From Tritonibacter aquimaris (lineage in GTDB: Bacteria > Pseudomonadota > Alphaproteobacteria > Rhodobacterales > Rhodobacteraceae), in contig NZ_WIXK01000009.1 in assembly GCF_009617595.1 (NCBI RefSeq), positions 1-64,000 of the forward strand: a DNA stretch of 64,000 nt. The letters run 5' to 3'. The position numbers and the translations under genes are program-made. Under the pieces are notes generated by a model. The model had not been told where the DNA came from. It did no database searches and saw only the letters and a list, made by a program, of their open reading frames with translations. Shown one piece after another: positions 17,778 through 26,525 of this stretch (position 1 is its first letter; every line of letters begins with the position of its first letter).

Positions 17778-18392
17778 GGCGCGTCTCCAATGTCAAAACA
17801 GGGGCTCAGATCGGTCAGCTGAGCGTGGCTGCAGATTAGGAGGCACGTCAAAACGGCGCAAAATCGATTTGTTCAGGGGGTGGATGAGAATTTCTCACCC
17901 TCGGATATCTTTGAAAAACCGGCTGAATGCTTATGCGCCAATCGCAGGTCATTCGTGCCTGTCTCGGGGGTGTTGCCTAACCACCGTACGCCCCGGTTGT
18001 AGCTTGTTAAAACGCCTGTGTGATTCTGTGCTGGATCGATCACCGATCCGGCCTAGCACACCGGATCACGCGGAATTGGCCCCCGGCCTTACACCCCGGG
18101 GAGAGAAGAGACGTCTGTTCTGTGGGTTTCCCACCCGCATCCGATTTGGCGGCGCCGCCACCTTATCAACGACGCAAACAGCCCCAAATAAGCGGGGCAG
18201 ACATAGATCACCCCCACCCACCGCGCAGCGCTGCCTGCGGCGGCGGCAACGGGCTGCGCTCACCTCTGCGTGTTGATACGCATCTGATATGGACGCCGCG
18301 CGTTTGCAGATGCAAAGTGCCCGAATCCAGTGCTGCCCCAGGCGGGGCAGTCATCAGTCTTTCATTGCAATCCGGATGGGATGTGCCGCGCC
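17778..18392. other. 615-bp intergenic region without a supported gene
   Basis: It separates the cupin gene (minus) from a TetR gene (plus). Open frames exist on the plus strand but read as low-complexity Arg/Pro-rich sequence without recognisable domains or ribosome sites. The stretch GGTGGATGAGAATTTCTCAC near 17880 contains a short dyad (TGAGAATTTCTCA) that could be an operator. Nothing else is supported. Confidence 0.5.
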
Positions 18393-18977
18393 ATGGCCCG
18401 CAGCAGAGTTTTTGACGAAGAAACCGCCGTTGATCGCGCCATGCAACTGTTCTGGCGCAACGGCTATGAGGCCACCTCCATCACCGATCTCACCACTGCG
18501 ATGGGCATCAACAAAGGCAGCCTTTATCATTCCTTTGGCAGCAAGCATGACCTCTTTATGCGGGTGCTTTTGCGCTACAGTATCGAATGTATGCGCGCGA
18601 CGCTGCAACGTGTGGGGCAAAACCCCGATCCTATTGCCGCGATTGATGATCTTTTTGCGCAGATGATCCGCCAAAGTCTTGCTGACACCGATCGCAAGGG
18701 CTGTTTTCTGGTCAATACAGCGCTTGATCTGCAACTCCACAGCGCTGAGGTGCAGGATATGACCCGCCGGGGGCTTGCGGAATATGAAGGTTTCTTTGCT
18801 GAAAAACTCACTGCCGCCAAATCCCAGGGCCGTCTGAGTGACACCTTTGACGTGGACGAGGCCGCAAGCGCGCTCATGGCGTTGGAAACTGGCCTGCAGG
18901 TGATGGCGCGCGGCATGTATAGCGAAAAAAAACTGCAGGCGATCCGCCATCAGGCACAGCGGCTGGTTCGGGATTAA
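18393..18977 (+). CDS. TetR-family transcriptional regulator
   Basis: The 194-residue protein starts at ATG 18393 (an in-frame ATG at 18381 is an alternative). The HTH is in residues 25-50 (ATSITDLTTAMGINKGSLYH followed by SFGSKHDLF), and the C-terminal half is a NemR/AcuR-like ligand domain with a Cys in KGCFLVNTALDL. It precedes three GATCGG palindromes and the AhpD-like gene on the same strand, so it very probably represses the AhpD-redoxin pair. Such TetR proteins often respond to electrophiles such as quinones, aldehydes or acrylate. Confidence 0.93.
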   Translation: MARSRVFDEETAVDRAMQLFWRNGYEATSITDLTTAMGINKGSLYHSFGSKHDLFMRVLLRYSIECMRATLQRVGQNPDPIAAIDDLFAQMIRQSLADTDRKGCFLVNTALDLQLHSAEVQDMTRRGLAEYEGFFAEKLTAAKSQGRLSDTFDVDEAASALMALETGLQVMARGMYSEKKLQAIRHQAQRLVRD

Positions 18978-19054
18978 GGTCCTAATATTTAATAATAAAT
19001 AGTGTATTTATTTGCCGGGGGTATCTCCCTTTTATGGGCGTTTGATATTGTTTT

Positions 19055-19136
19055 TGACCGATCGTTATAATTTCTTCGACGCCAATGTTGACTGATCGGT
19101 TCATCATACCTATCTGCATTTTTGACCGATCGGTAC
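19055..19136. promoter_or_regulatory. Three TetR-type operator palindromes spaced 34 bp apart
   Basis: The palindrome ACCGATCGGT occurs perfectly at 19125-19134, with one-base variants ACTGATCGGT at 19091-19100 and ACCGATCGTT at 19057-19066. All three are preceded by TTG, giving TTGACYGATCGKT, and their starts are exactly 34 bp apart. TTGACCGATCGGT-type sites are known operators for NemR/AcuR-like TetR repressors, and a TetR gene ends 80 bp upstream. The third site may overlap a -35 box (TTGACC). Binding is inferred. Confidence 0.78.
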
Positions 19137-19194
19137 AAATGAGAACTGCACCCAGGTCACCCATATTTTTGACCTCACCAGATGGACCCACACC

Positions 19195-19746
19195 ATGTCT
19201 GTATTTGAACTGCACACGATTGAATCTGCCCCCGAAGCCTCGAAACAGATGCTGACGGATTCCGAAAAGGCCTACGGTTTCCTGCCCAACCTCTATCGCA
19301 ATATGTCCGAAGCTCCGGCGCTGCTCGAAGGCTATCTGACCCTGTCGAAAATCTTCAACACCACCAGCTTCACCGAGACCGAGCGCCAGATCGTGCTGAT
19401 GACCAACAACCGGCTTAACGGCTGCACCTATTGCATGGCGGCGCACACAACCCTTTCGCAGATGGGCGGCGTGGCCGATGATGTGATCGAAGCTCTGCGC
19501 GCAGGCACCCCAATTGCGGATGCCCGTCTGGAAGCGCTGCGTCAGTTTTCCATCGTGATCAATGAAACCCGCGGCTATCCAACGGATGCGCAGATCTCGG
19601 CCTTCCTTGAAGCGGGCTTTACCAAGCAGAACCTGTTGGAAATCCTCGTCGGCACCAGCCTGAAAGTGCTGTCAAACTACACCAACCATCTGGCGCACAC
19701 GCCGCTGGATGCGGCCTTTGAACCAAACGTCTGGAACAAAGACTGA
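19195..19746 (+). CDS. Carboxymuconolactone decarboxylase/AhpD-like protein
   Basis: The 183-residue protein has the AhpD-type redox motif CTYCMAAH (about residues 81-88) preceded by a conserved Glu (TETERQIV), the signature of peroxidase-related CMD-fold proteins. The domain fills most of the chain. It lies behind the TetR operator array and 102 bp ahead of a thioredoxin-fold protein with a CNHC motif, so a peroxide or electrophile defence role is likely. Substrate specificity cannot be read from the sequence. Confidence 0.9.
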   Translation: MSVFELHTIESAPEASKQMLTDSEKAYGFLPNLYRNMSEAPALLEGYLTLSKIFNTTSFTETERQIVLMTNNRLNGCTYCMAAHTTLSQMGGVADDVIEALRAGTPIADARLEALRQFSIVINETRGYPTDAQISAFLEAGFTKQNLLEILVGTSLKVLSNYTNHLAHTPLDAAFEPNVWNKD

Positions 19747-19848
19747 TCCCAGCCGGGATATGGTACACTCTGGATCTTCGTACTTTGGTGCGAAGATCCA
19801 CCTTCCGGGCAGGGGGCACTGCCCGTTTTGACACAGGAGGATCCTGTC

Positions 19849-20394
19849 ATGTTGTTGCAAACACCCCCCGGTGAAATCGGCTGGCAAGCGGCGGATTTCA
19901 CGCTGCCCGATCCCGATGGCAGCCGCTACCGTCTGGCGGATATGCTGGGCAAATCGCCCTTGCTCATCGCCTTTATCTGCAACCATTGCCCCTATGTGCA
20001 GGCGATTGCGGCGCGGCTGGCCGAAGACGCAGATACCCTGCGCGGCGAGGGCATCAAAGTGCTTGCCGTGATGTCGAATGACTACCACAGCGTGCCCGCC
20101 GACAGCCCCGAGAATATGAAACGCTTTGCTGATTTCTACGGCTTTGGCTTTCCCTATCTGGTCGACGAAGATCAAAGCGTTGCGCGCAACTATGGCGCGG
20201 TCTGCACCCCGGATTTCTTTGGCTTTAACGCTGAGGGCCATCTGCACTATCGCGGCCGTCTGGATGATGCGGGCCGCATGGGTGCGGGGCAGCGCAATCG
20301 TGAATTGGTCGATGCCATGCGCCAGATTGCCAAAACCGGCACAGGCCCGGCAGCGCAATACCCCAGCATCGGATGTTCGATCAAATGGCGCTAA
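19849..20394 (+). CDS. Thioredoxin-family (AhpC/TSA-like) redoxin
   Basis: The 181-residue protein starts at ATG 19849 with an ideal AGGAGG site at 19836-19841. It has a peroxiredoxin/redoxin fold: DFTLPDPDGSRYRLADMLG, then the active-site segment FICNHCPYVQAI with a CxxC (CNHC), and a later GVCT-like AVCTPDFFGFN. These features match the family of alkyl hydroperoxide reductase/TlpA-like proteins that often accompany AhpD. It is likely co-transcribed with the upstream AhpD-like gene. Its stop overlaps by 4 bp the convergent TetR gene. Confidence 0.88.
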   Translation: MLLQTPPGEIGWQAADFTLPDPDGSRYRLADMLGKSPLLIAFICNHCPYVQAIAARLAEDADTLRGEGIKVLAVMSNDYHSVPADSPENMKRFADFYGFGFPYLVDEDQSVARNYGAVCTPDFFGFNAEGHLHYRGRLDDAGRMGAGQRNRELVDAMRQIAKTGTGPAAQYPSIGCSIKWR

Positions 20395-20972
20395 TGCGGC
20401 TCTAGCCCGTCCCAACGTGGGAAATCATAGATCAACAGCAGCAGTTTTTTGGCAAGCTGGAACATGTGGTCGCGGTTGGGGGACTGCTCCAGATAGGCCA
20501 TGGTGTACAGGCAGCGCACCGTGATCTCATTTTGCATCACCATCACCTCGGGTGCCATATCCGGCGGTGGTGGGGTGCCAAAACGCTGCTGCAGCGCATT
20601 GACCCGCACCAACACCTCGCGCAGATGCTTTTCTTCCAGCTCTACCAGCTCGGGCGTGGTGCCCATCGCCAGCCGCAGCTTCCAGTTCTGCAACGAATTG
20701 AGCCCCGGCTGGGTGAGCGCGGTCAAAAACGCCTCAACGCAATCTTGCTGGGTGGCATCCTCAGACAGGTTTTCCTGCACGCTGTCCAAGGTTTCCAGCG
20801 TCTGCTCCAGCCACAGCCGAAACAGCTCATAGAAAATCGCTTCCTTGTTGGGAAAAAACCGATAAAGCGAGCCAATGCTGATCACGGCCCGCTCTGCGAT
20901 GTGGATTGTGGTGATCTGATGCGCCGGGCCCGCTGCCAACATGGCGCGCGTCACCTCAAGGATTTTTTCCAC
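20391..20972 (-). CDS. TetR-family transcriptional regulator (start uncertain)
   Basis: The frame from GTG 20972 encodes 193 residues with an HTH (about 15-45: ITTIHIAERAVISIGSLYRF then FPNKEAIFYELF) and a TetR C-terminal domain. The reading frame stays open upstream to a stop at 21057-21059 and encodes QQQRSRLKVEKIL, which looks like the conserved TetR lead-in before helix 1. No ATG, GTG or TTG lies in that extension; only ATT at 21056 could start it. Either a rare ATT start is used, or a lost start codon or frameshift has truncated the gene. Its upstream neighbours are siderophore-gene remnants on the same strand. Confidence 0.85.
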   Translation of the reverse strand: MEKILEVTRAMLAAGPAHQITTIHIAERAVISIGSLYRFFPNKEAIFYELFRLWLEQTLETLDSVQENLSEDATQQDCVEAFLTALTQPGLNSLQNWKLRLAMGTTPELVELEEKHLREVLVRVNALQQRFGTPPPPDMAPEVMVMQNEITVRCLYTMAYLEQSPNRDHMFQLAKKLLLLIYDFPRWDGLEPH

Positions 20973-21110
20973 CTTTAACCGAGAGCGCTGCTGTTGCGCC
21001 TGGGGCGGGGGGACAGCTGGGGCTTTTTCATCTGAGAACGCTCTGGCATGTAAAATTCATGTTTCCCTCAGGGGTTTCTATCCCTAAGGGCGATGTTTTA
21101 TAATGCTAAT

Positions 21111-21458
21111 TCAGCCGGTTGTGGCAGATCTATGCCAATATGCGGTGAGGGTGCTGTGACCTTTTTCGCGCCCGTTAAGATGTGCGCGCAGGGTGCGGAT
21201 CTGCTCGTTTTCCGTCGCGGCCCAGATATAGGTGCCGGGGGTTGCGTCAAACAGCGCCGCTGCCTGTGCAACAAATTCATCGCCAATCCAGCTGAATGCG
21301 ACCCCTTCGGGCAGATCAAACGGGTAGTCGCGCGCGCCGGTTGTGCTGTGGGCGAGCACCTGAACCCGCGCCCCGTCAGGCAGCGCCTTGAGCATCCGCA
21401 TCATTGCCGGATAGGCGGTTTCATCCCCACATAGGATCAGCTCTTGCTGCTGCAACAC
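21111..21458 (-). pseudogene. Siderophore-interacting protein (ferric-siderophore reductase), C-terminal fragment
   Basis: About 115 residues match the C-terminal NAD(P)H-binding half of siderophore-interacting proteins: LILCGDETAYPAMMRMLKAL, then GTYIWAATENEQIRTLR and a terminal LTAYWHRS. The FAD-binding N-terminal half is absent; the sequence in its place belongs to a periplasmic binding protein in a different frame. The original enzyme would reduce ferric siderophores in the cytoplasm. The fragment has no credible start of its own and is the last piece of a decayed siderophore operon. Confidence 0.8.
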
Positions 21459-21469
21459 AGTTTCGCCAC

Positions 21470-21766
21470 CGGGGCCAAGAATTGCCAGCGCACCACCGGT
21501 TCCGCATCACCCAGCAGCTGTTCGCCCCAGGGGAAAACGCCATGTTCGTGGCCGCCGTACCAATAGCGCAGCGCAATGGGCACAACCCCCAGCGACAGCA
21601 GGAAATCATGGCCCACAAACGACAGCGAGACTACCCGTTTTGGGGTGCCCTCGATCAAGGTGGTGCCAAAGCTGTGGTGTAGCACACGTGGCTCCGCCCA
21701 GGCGGGCGGAACCAGTTAGACTGCTAAAATCAACAGTGTAATCAGATATATGGAGCCGATCCCCAT
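21470..21766 (-). pseudogene. Siderophore ABC transporter substrate-binding protein, N-terminal fragment with in-frame stop
   Basis: Reading from ATG 21766 gives a signal peptide (MGIGSIYLITLLILAV, an in-frame TAA at 21716-21718, then LVPPAWAEP) followed by the start of a FecB/FhuD-like binding domain: TLIEGTPKRVVSLSF and DFLLSLGVVPIALRYWYGG. Homology ends near DAEPVVRW, where the frame runs into siderophore-interacting protein sequence. It begins 10 bp after the receptor remnant's stop, so the three were once a tight operon. The gene is broken by a nonsense codon and a 3' deletion. Confidence 0.78.
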
Positions 21767-21775
21767 TGGCGGGTG

Positions 21776-22398
21776 TTAGAAACGACGTCGCGCGGTAAAG
21801 GTGACTTCGCGGCCCGCGCCATAGACACATGTGCCAGAGGCCGCGTCCAGCGTGCCGGATGGGTCAAAGGCGCCCAGCGACAGGAAGGATGGGCCGCAAT
21901 AGCCGAGGTATTCCTTGTCGGCGAGGTTGCGCGCGGCCAGCTGTCACCAATTTCTGCATGGCCGCTGGCATAGATGCCAAGCTGTACAATATCGGTTTCA
22001 CGACGGTTGGGCAGATGGCCGGGCACCGCACCGGTCAAAAGGGCGTTTGCTGACACCGTTGATCAGACCACCGGGCTGGTTTGCGCCATAAAGATCCGGG
22101 GTGGGGCCACGGTTTCTTTGAGGGTGCGCGCGCCCTGGGCTTCAAAGAACTCGCGCGGCACAACGCTCAGCGCGCGGGGCAGCAGCTGCGGATCAACCGG
22201 CACGCGCGAGCCTGCGGTATTGGCGGCCTCAGTTGTGGTGACATTGGCGTCCCCGTCGTTGAGCGCACGCACCATGATGGTGGCAAGCGAGATCACGTTC
22301 TCTTCGGGTATGTATTCCTGCGCATTGGCAGAGGTGGAAGAGAGGGCGGTGGATGCCATCAGCGCGGCTGACAGGGAAAAGGCATGAATGCGTGTCAA
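21776..22398 (-). pseudogene. TonB-dependent siderophore receptor, internally deleted and frameshifted
   Basis: The N-terminal part starts at TTG 22398 with a perfect AGGAGG site and encodes a signal peptide (LTRIHAFSLSAALMASTALS, ending ANAQ) and the start of the plug (LLPRALSVVPREFFEAQGA). In another frame the plug hallmark LYGANQPGGLINGVSKRP is visible around 22030-22090. After further deletion the receptor C-terminus appears: LAARNLADKEYLGYCG and, at the end, YGAGREVTFTARRRF followed by TAA at 21776-21778. A complete receptor would be about 700 residues; only about 200 codons remain in several frames. Confidence 0.85.
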
Positions 22399-22868
22399 AT
22401 TGGCCTCCTGAACGAAGCATGACAAACGGCGACGTGACCCGCATGGGTGGACGCGCGATTTACAGATAAAGATCGGATGAGAGGGCTTGGCCAATGGCCT
22501 GGCTGATGTGCGATGGCACAAATTTCCAATAATCTGAATAATTATTCATGTTAGTGCGACCGTGAGCAGAGCGTGAGGCGTAAAAATATCCGCCCTTTGG
22601 CCGGGAGTGGCAGTGATTTATCGTTTCAATGGAAGGGCTAAGGGGGTGGGGTGGCGGTGGTAGCGGCTAAATGCGGGCGAGTGCTGCGCAGATTCTGGCG
22701 AAGGCAGGGTTTTGCGGCGGTTGTGGCGCGTCTCGGGGCGGCGGAGGGAAGCGTATGTACCGCCGACGCGCGCTGAAACAGGCGGCGCAAAGGCGTGGGA
22801 TAGGACACAAGGGGCAGGTCATCGTTACAGGGATGACCTGCCCGATCATGTCTTGATTGCTCGGTAAG
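22399..22868. other. 470-bp intergenic region with a strong hairpin
   Basis: No supported gene. The 12-bp perfect inverted repeat GGGCAGGTCATC (22812-22823) and GATGACCTGCCC (22832-22843) lies 26 bp beyond the stop of the minus-strand aminotransferase gene and may end its transcript, although no T-run follows. The left part probably holds the promoter of the dead receptor gene. Confidence 0.5.
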
Positions 22869-24314
22869 TCAGGCAGCTTTGGGGGCAAAGCGGGCCGTGG
22901 TGCTGTCGGCCTTGTAGTGGGTTGCGTGCAGCTCTGCCTGATGGGCGATGCCTTCGACGCTTTGGAGGATATAGTCGATTTTTTCATCGCTCATCAGCGC
23001 CGAAAGATTGAGCCGCACCCAGCCGGGTTTTTCCAATTCCTGCCCGGCTTCAAGTGCCGCAAACAGCGCCTCGGACTGGGGTCTTTCAATGCCCAAAAGA
23101 CGATGCGCATAGGGGCCCGCACAGGCACAGCCGCCACGGGCCTGAATGCCATAAAAATCGCTGAGCATGCGGGTGAACAGCTGGTGATGCACATAGTCGC
23201 CATCGTTGGCCCGGATGCGGAAGGCAAAGATCGGCAGCGACGGCGCCTCTGGATTGCCAAGGAGTTCAATTGCGGGATGCGCCTGCCAACGTTTGAGCGC
23301 GCGTTGGCGTAGGTTTTGCTGCCGTGTGTCCAGCCAGTTCTGCCCCAGCGCGGATTTCACCATCAGCACAAGGGCTGCGCGAATGTCACCCACCACATTG
23401 GGGGTGCCCGCCTCTTCGCGGGTCGAAAGGCTTGCACTGTATTTATGCCGCCAGGGCGACACAAAGCTGACAGTGCCGCCGCCGGGCAGGCTGGGGGTTT
23501 GGCGCTGGGCGATGTCTGTGCGCAGCACCATCACACCAGAGGCACCGGGGCCGCCGGGGAATTTATGGGCGGAAAACACAATGGCGTCTTTGGCGCAGTC
23601 ACTGCCTGATTGCATGTTCATCTCAACATAGGGACCACCGCCGGCAAAATCCCAGATCGCCAGCGCACCGGCCTGTTTCAACACGCGGGTGACTGCATCA
23701 CTATCGGTCAGAATGCCGGTGACATTGGAGGCGGCCGAAAAGCTGCCCACCAGCAGATCCGCGCTTTTTGCGGCCTCAAGCTGGGTTTTAAGGTCGTCCA
23801 TATCGGGGCCACCCTTGGGGCATTCGCGAATTTCCACCACCTGCGCGCCGCTCTCACGCCAGGGCAGAATGTTGGAGTGATGTTCATAAGGGCCGATGAG
23901 CACCACCACCTGTTCACCGCGTGCGCGCCGCGCCGGGATATCCAAGAGCGCAACCAGCCGGTTCAGCCCGGCGGTGGCCCCGGAGCCGGTGAACACCACA
24001 TCACAACCCGCATCTGCGCCAACCAGATCGCCAATACGGCTGCGGGCCTCTTCGCGCATGCGGGTCATGGTTGCGCCGCAAAAAGACGCCTCGGTGTGGC
24101 TGTTGGCGTAATAGGGCAGCACGTCGTTGCGGATGAAATCTTCGATCTGCGTCAGGGCGCGGCCCGAGGCGACATAATCGGCATAGACCAGCGGTTTCTC
24201 CCCAAACGGGGTTTCAATCATGACCCCATCGCCAATGACGCCCGCACGCAGGGCCTGCAGCAGATCAGGACGGTCAAGCGTGGCCTGAAAACGGGTGAGG
24301 GCGGTCTGGGTCAT
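22869..24314 (-). CDS. Aminotransferase class V, selenocysteine-lyase/cysteine-desulfurase-like PLP enzyme
   Basis: The 481-residue protein has a class V aminotransferase fold: VFTGSGATAGLNRLVALLD near the cofactor phosphate, AIWDFAGGGPYVEM with the PLP-ring Asp, and the Schiff-base Lys in IVFSAHKFPGGPGASG. A C-terminal CACAGPYAHRLLG segment is close to the cysteine-desulfurase active-site loop region. It is longer than classical desulfurases (about 400). It is divergent from an Lrp regulator 108 bp away, which suggests amino-acid control. The substrate is not known. Confidence 0.87.
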   Translation of the reverse strand: MTQTALTRFQATLDRPDLLQALRAGVIGDGVMIETPFGEKPLVYADYVASGRALTQIEDFIRNDVLPYYANSHTEASFCGATMTRMREEARSRIGDLVGADAGCDVVFTGSGATAGLNRLVALLDIPARRARGEQVVVLIGPYEHHSNILPWRESGAQVVEIRECPKGGPDMDDLKTQLEAAKSADLLVGSFSAASNVTGILTDSDAVTRVLKQAGALAIWDFAGGGPYVEMNMQSGSDCAKDAIVFSAHKFPGGPGASGVMVLRTDIAQRQTPSLPGGGTVSFVSPWRHKYSASLSTREEAGTPNVVGDIRAALVLMVKSALGQNWLDTRQQNLRQRALKRWQAHPAIELLGNPEAPSLPIFAFRIRANDGDYVHHQLFTRMLSDFYGIQARGGCACAGPYAHRLLGIERPQSEALFAALEAGQELEKPGWVRLNLSALMSDEKIDYILQSVEGIAHQAELHATHYKADSTTARFAPKAA

Positions 24315-24422
24315 TGCTATCTCCTAAGGTGTTGAGGGAATTCTGACACCTAAGGGGTGTGATTTCATTACTCTTTGACGCATGATACATCCCATCTGCG
24401 TGTCATATGATCGGAAATTGCA

Positions 24423-24887
24423 GTGAAGATAGATCAAATAGATTGTCACCTGCTGGAAGCGCTGCAACAGGATGCCAGCCTGTCGCAGCGGGCATTGGCG
24501 GATAAGGTGGGGCTGTCGCAAAACGCCTGCTGGCGCAGATTGCGGGCGCTGGAAGAGGCTGGGGTGATCGAGGGGCGCACCGTGGTGCTGGATCGGGCGC
24601 AGCTGGGCGCGGATCTGGTGGTGTTTGTGATGGTGAAAACGCGGCATCATTCGGCCCAGTGGCTGACCGCGTTCCGCCGCCATGTGCGTACCATTCCCAA
24701 TGTGATCGATTTTTTCCGTATTGGGGGCGAGTATGATTACATGCTGAAGATCGTGGCGCGCGATATGGCGGACTATGACCGCTGCTACAAATTGCTGATC
24801 GATGGGGTTGAGCTGGAGACGGTGACCTCATTCTTTGCAATGGAAGCGATTGAGGAACAGCGCCCGATCCCGCTCTCCCCTGTGTAG
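24423..24887 (+). CDS. Lrp/AsnC-family transcriptional regulator
   Basis: The 154-residue protein uses GTG 24423. It has an N-terminal HTH (about 5-55: LLEALQQDASLSQRALADKV, then GLSQNACWRRLRALEEAG) and a RAM ligand-binding domain (about 65-145) with GGEYDYMLKIVARDMADYD. Size and layout are typical. It is divergent from the class V aminotransferase gene and is its likely regulator. Confidence 0.93.
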   Translation: MKIDQIDCHLLEALQQDASLSQRALADKVGLSQNACWRRLRALEEAGVIEGRTVVLDRAQLGADLVVFVMVKTRHHSAQWLTAFRRHVRTIPNVIDFFRIGGEYDYMLKIVARDMADYDRCYKLLIDGVELETVTSFFAMEAIEEQRPIPLSPV

Positions 24888-25040
24888 TCTTAGTCCCCAG
24901 TGTGCGCCTAGCAGTGGGGCGGAACGTCGTTATTTGTAAGAGTGTCTTGAAATTGTCGCAAAACTTTTACACGTTGGAACCTACAAGGTCGCAGCCGCCA
25001 CCCACTCTCTGCAGACATAAATACCTTGGAAAATACTGGG

Positions 25041-25478
25041 ATGGTTCGATTTCAAAAAACTACAGCGATCCGCTTTGAAAATCTGAGCGAGGATGAACAG
25101 CTGCTGGTGTCGATTTATCGCGACTGGCGGCGGTTTGGCACAACAGTAGAGCAATCAGAGTATAATCTCAGCCAGTTGCTGCGCGACGATCCGATCGCCG
25201 TGGCGCTGCCGGTGCTATTTGCTTTTTTCAAAGCAAGCGTGCCGCCTTGTTGTGATGAAGACTATGATGCGATGTGGCTGTGTGTCTCGGAAGAGCGGCT
25301 GTTGCTGTTGCTGGCGGGCGATGATCTGGCGCGTAAAAACTATATGGCGCAACGGTGCCGCGCGACCTTGCAGGCGGTGCCTTTACATCTGCGTACCCCG
25401 GATCAGATCCGCCCCAAGCGCCGTTTGGTGCGGTTTGGATTTATGACCGGTTTCGGCGCGACTGCGGATTTCGCCTGA
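25041..25478 (+). CDS. Hypothetical protein
   Basis: A 145-residue frame starts at ATG 25041 (an in-frame TTG at 25026 precedes it). The sequence is soluble and helical-looking, beginning MVRFQKTTAIRFENLSEDEQ and containing IYRDWRRFGTTVEQSEYNL. There is no signal peptide, membrane helix or recognised motif. Two Cys (SVPPCCDED) are adjacent. It stands alone between the Lrp gene and the convergent GntR gene. Codon use resembles its neighbours, so it is probably real, but no function is proposed. Confidence 0.65.
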   Translation: MVRFQKTTAIRFENLSEDEQLLVSIYRDWRRFGTTVEQSEYNLSQLLRDDPIAVALPVLFAFFKASVPPCCDEDYDAMWLCVSEERLLLLLAGDDLARKNYMAQRCRATLQAVPLHLRTPDQIRPKRRLVRFGFMTGFGATADFA

Positions 25479-25504
25479 TCTTAACTGTTGGTTGCGCGGC
25501 GCGA

Positions 25505-26293
25505 TTAGCGCAGGTCAAAAGTGCGCCGTTTGGCGGCGAGCCGTTCCCGCTGCTCTTGCGCCTGACCTTTGCGGAAACATTGCTCCACATAGTCCAGATG
25601 GAACAGTGCGGCCTGTTCCGCCTCTTCTGAATTGCCTCTGAAAATGGCGTCTGCGATGCTTTCGTGCTGGCTGAGCAGGGCGCGGCCGGTGCCATCGAGG
25701 GTGCGCAGGAACTTGCGATTATAAAACAGCCCCTGTTTGGTCAGATCGTAGATCGAGGCCATCATATGAATCAGGGTGGTGTTCTGGCTGGCATCAACAA
25801 TGGCGGCGTGGAAATTGATGTCGGCGGCCTGCGAGGCCTCAAAATCATCTGCTTCCCAGGCGGTTTGCATCCGGGCCAGAATATCACGCAGCCGGTCGCG
25901 ATCGGATTGGGTGGCGCGTTCTGCCGCGAGGCGGGCAGCAAAGGTTTCCTGGGCGCGGCGATATTCGAGATAATCATAAAACGCGCGGTTGTGACGGGAA
26001 TAAAGCGCCAGCAGGGCAGGCGACATGGCGCGGCCGATCAGGGGCGCAATAAAGGTGCCTTCGCCCCGGCGCACGGTGACCAGATCGCGGTCTTCGAGCA
26101 TCTGCAACGCTTCGCGCAGCTTGGGGCGCGAGACGTTCATTGTTTCGGCGAGCTCCCGTTCGGAGGGCAGTTTCATCCCCTCTTTGAGGATGCCATCAAT
26201 GATCATGGTTTCGATCTGTTCCACCACCGCATTGGGAATCGATTCGTTGAAAACGGGCTCAAATGGGCTGGTCAATTCACTGGTGTGGTCCAT
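25505..26293 (-). CDS. GntR-family (FCD subfamily) regulator, LldR/PdhR-like
   Basis: The 262-residue protein starts at ATG 26293 (GTG 26341 would add 16 residues). It has a GntR winged helix (about 20-80: LPSERELAETMNVSRPKLRE) and an FCD ligand domain (about 95-235) with the metal-ligand pattern DINFHAAIVDASQN and LLSQHESIADAI. LldR and PdhR in this group sense lactate or pyruvate. The divergent neighbour operon encodes a TRAP transporter and both lactate dehydrogenases, so it probably controls lactate use through the paired palindromes at 26526-26567. Confidence 0.92.
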   Translation of the reverse strand: MDHTSELTSPFEPVFNESIPNAVVEQIETMIIDGILKEGMKLPSERELAETMNVSRPKLREALQMLEDRDLVTVRRGEGTFIAPLIGRAMSPALLALYSRHNRAFYDYLEYRRAQETFAARLAAERATQSDRDRLRDILARMQTAWEADDFEASQAADINFHAAIVDASQNTTLIHMMASIYDLTKQGLFYNRKFLRTLDGTGRALLSQHESIADAIFRGNSEEAEQAALFHLDYVEQCFRKGQAQEQRERLAAKRRTFDLR

Positions 26294-26525
26294 CAGACGG
26301 CTTCTTTTTGGTTCAAGACAGGCTTTGCATACCATAATCACGTGGTGGTGTAGGGCAAGGGCTGTATACCCAGAAATACCGATTTGCGGGTTTCACCTAA
26401 GCGATTGAAACCTAACGGTTCGGAAAAATTTCCCGCACTTTTCTGTATGCAATGGCATCCCGAAATGGCCGTTTTCACCTCCCGATTGGCGGCGTCTGAA
26501 AAATTAATGATTGACCATCGTAATT

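Noticed and set aside
17653-18276. A 207-codon plus-strand frame between the cupin and TetR genes
   Set aside because: It starts inside the cupin gene on the opposite strand, is Arg/Pro-rich and lacks a ribosome site or motif.
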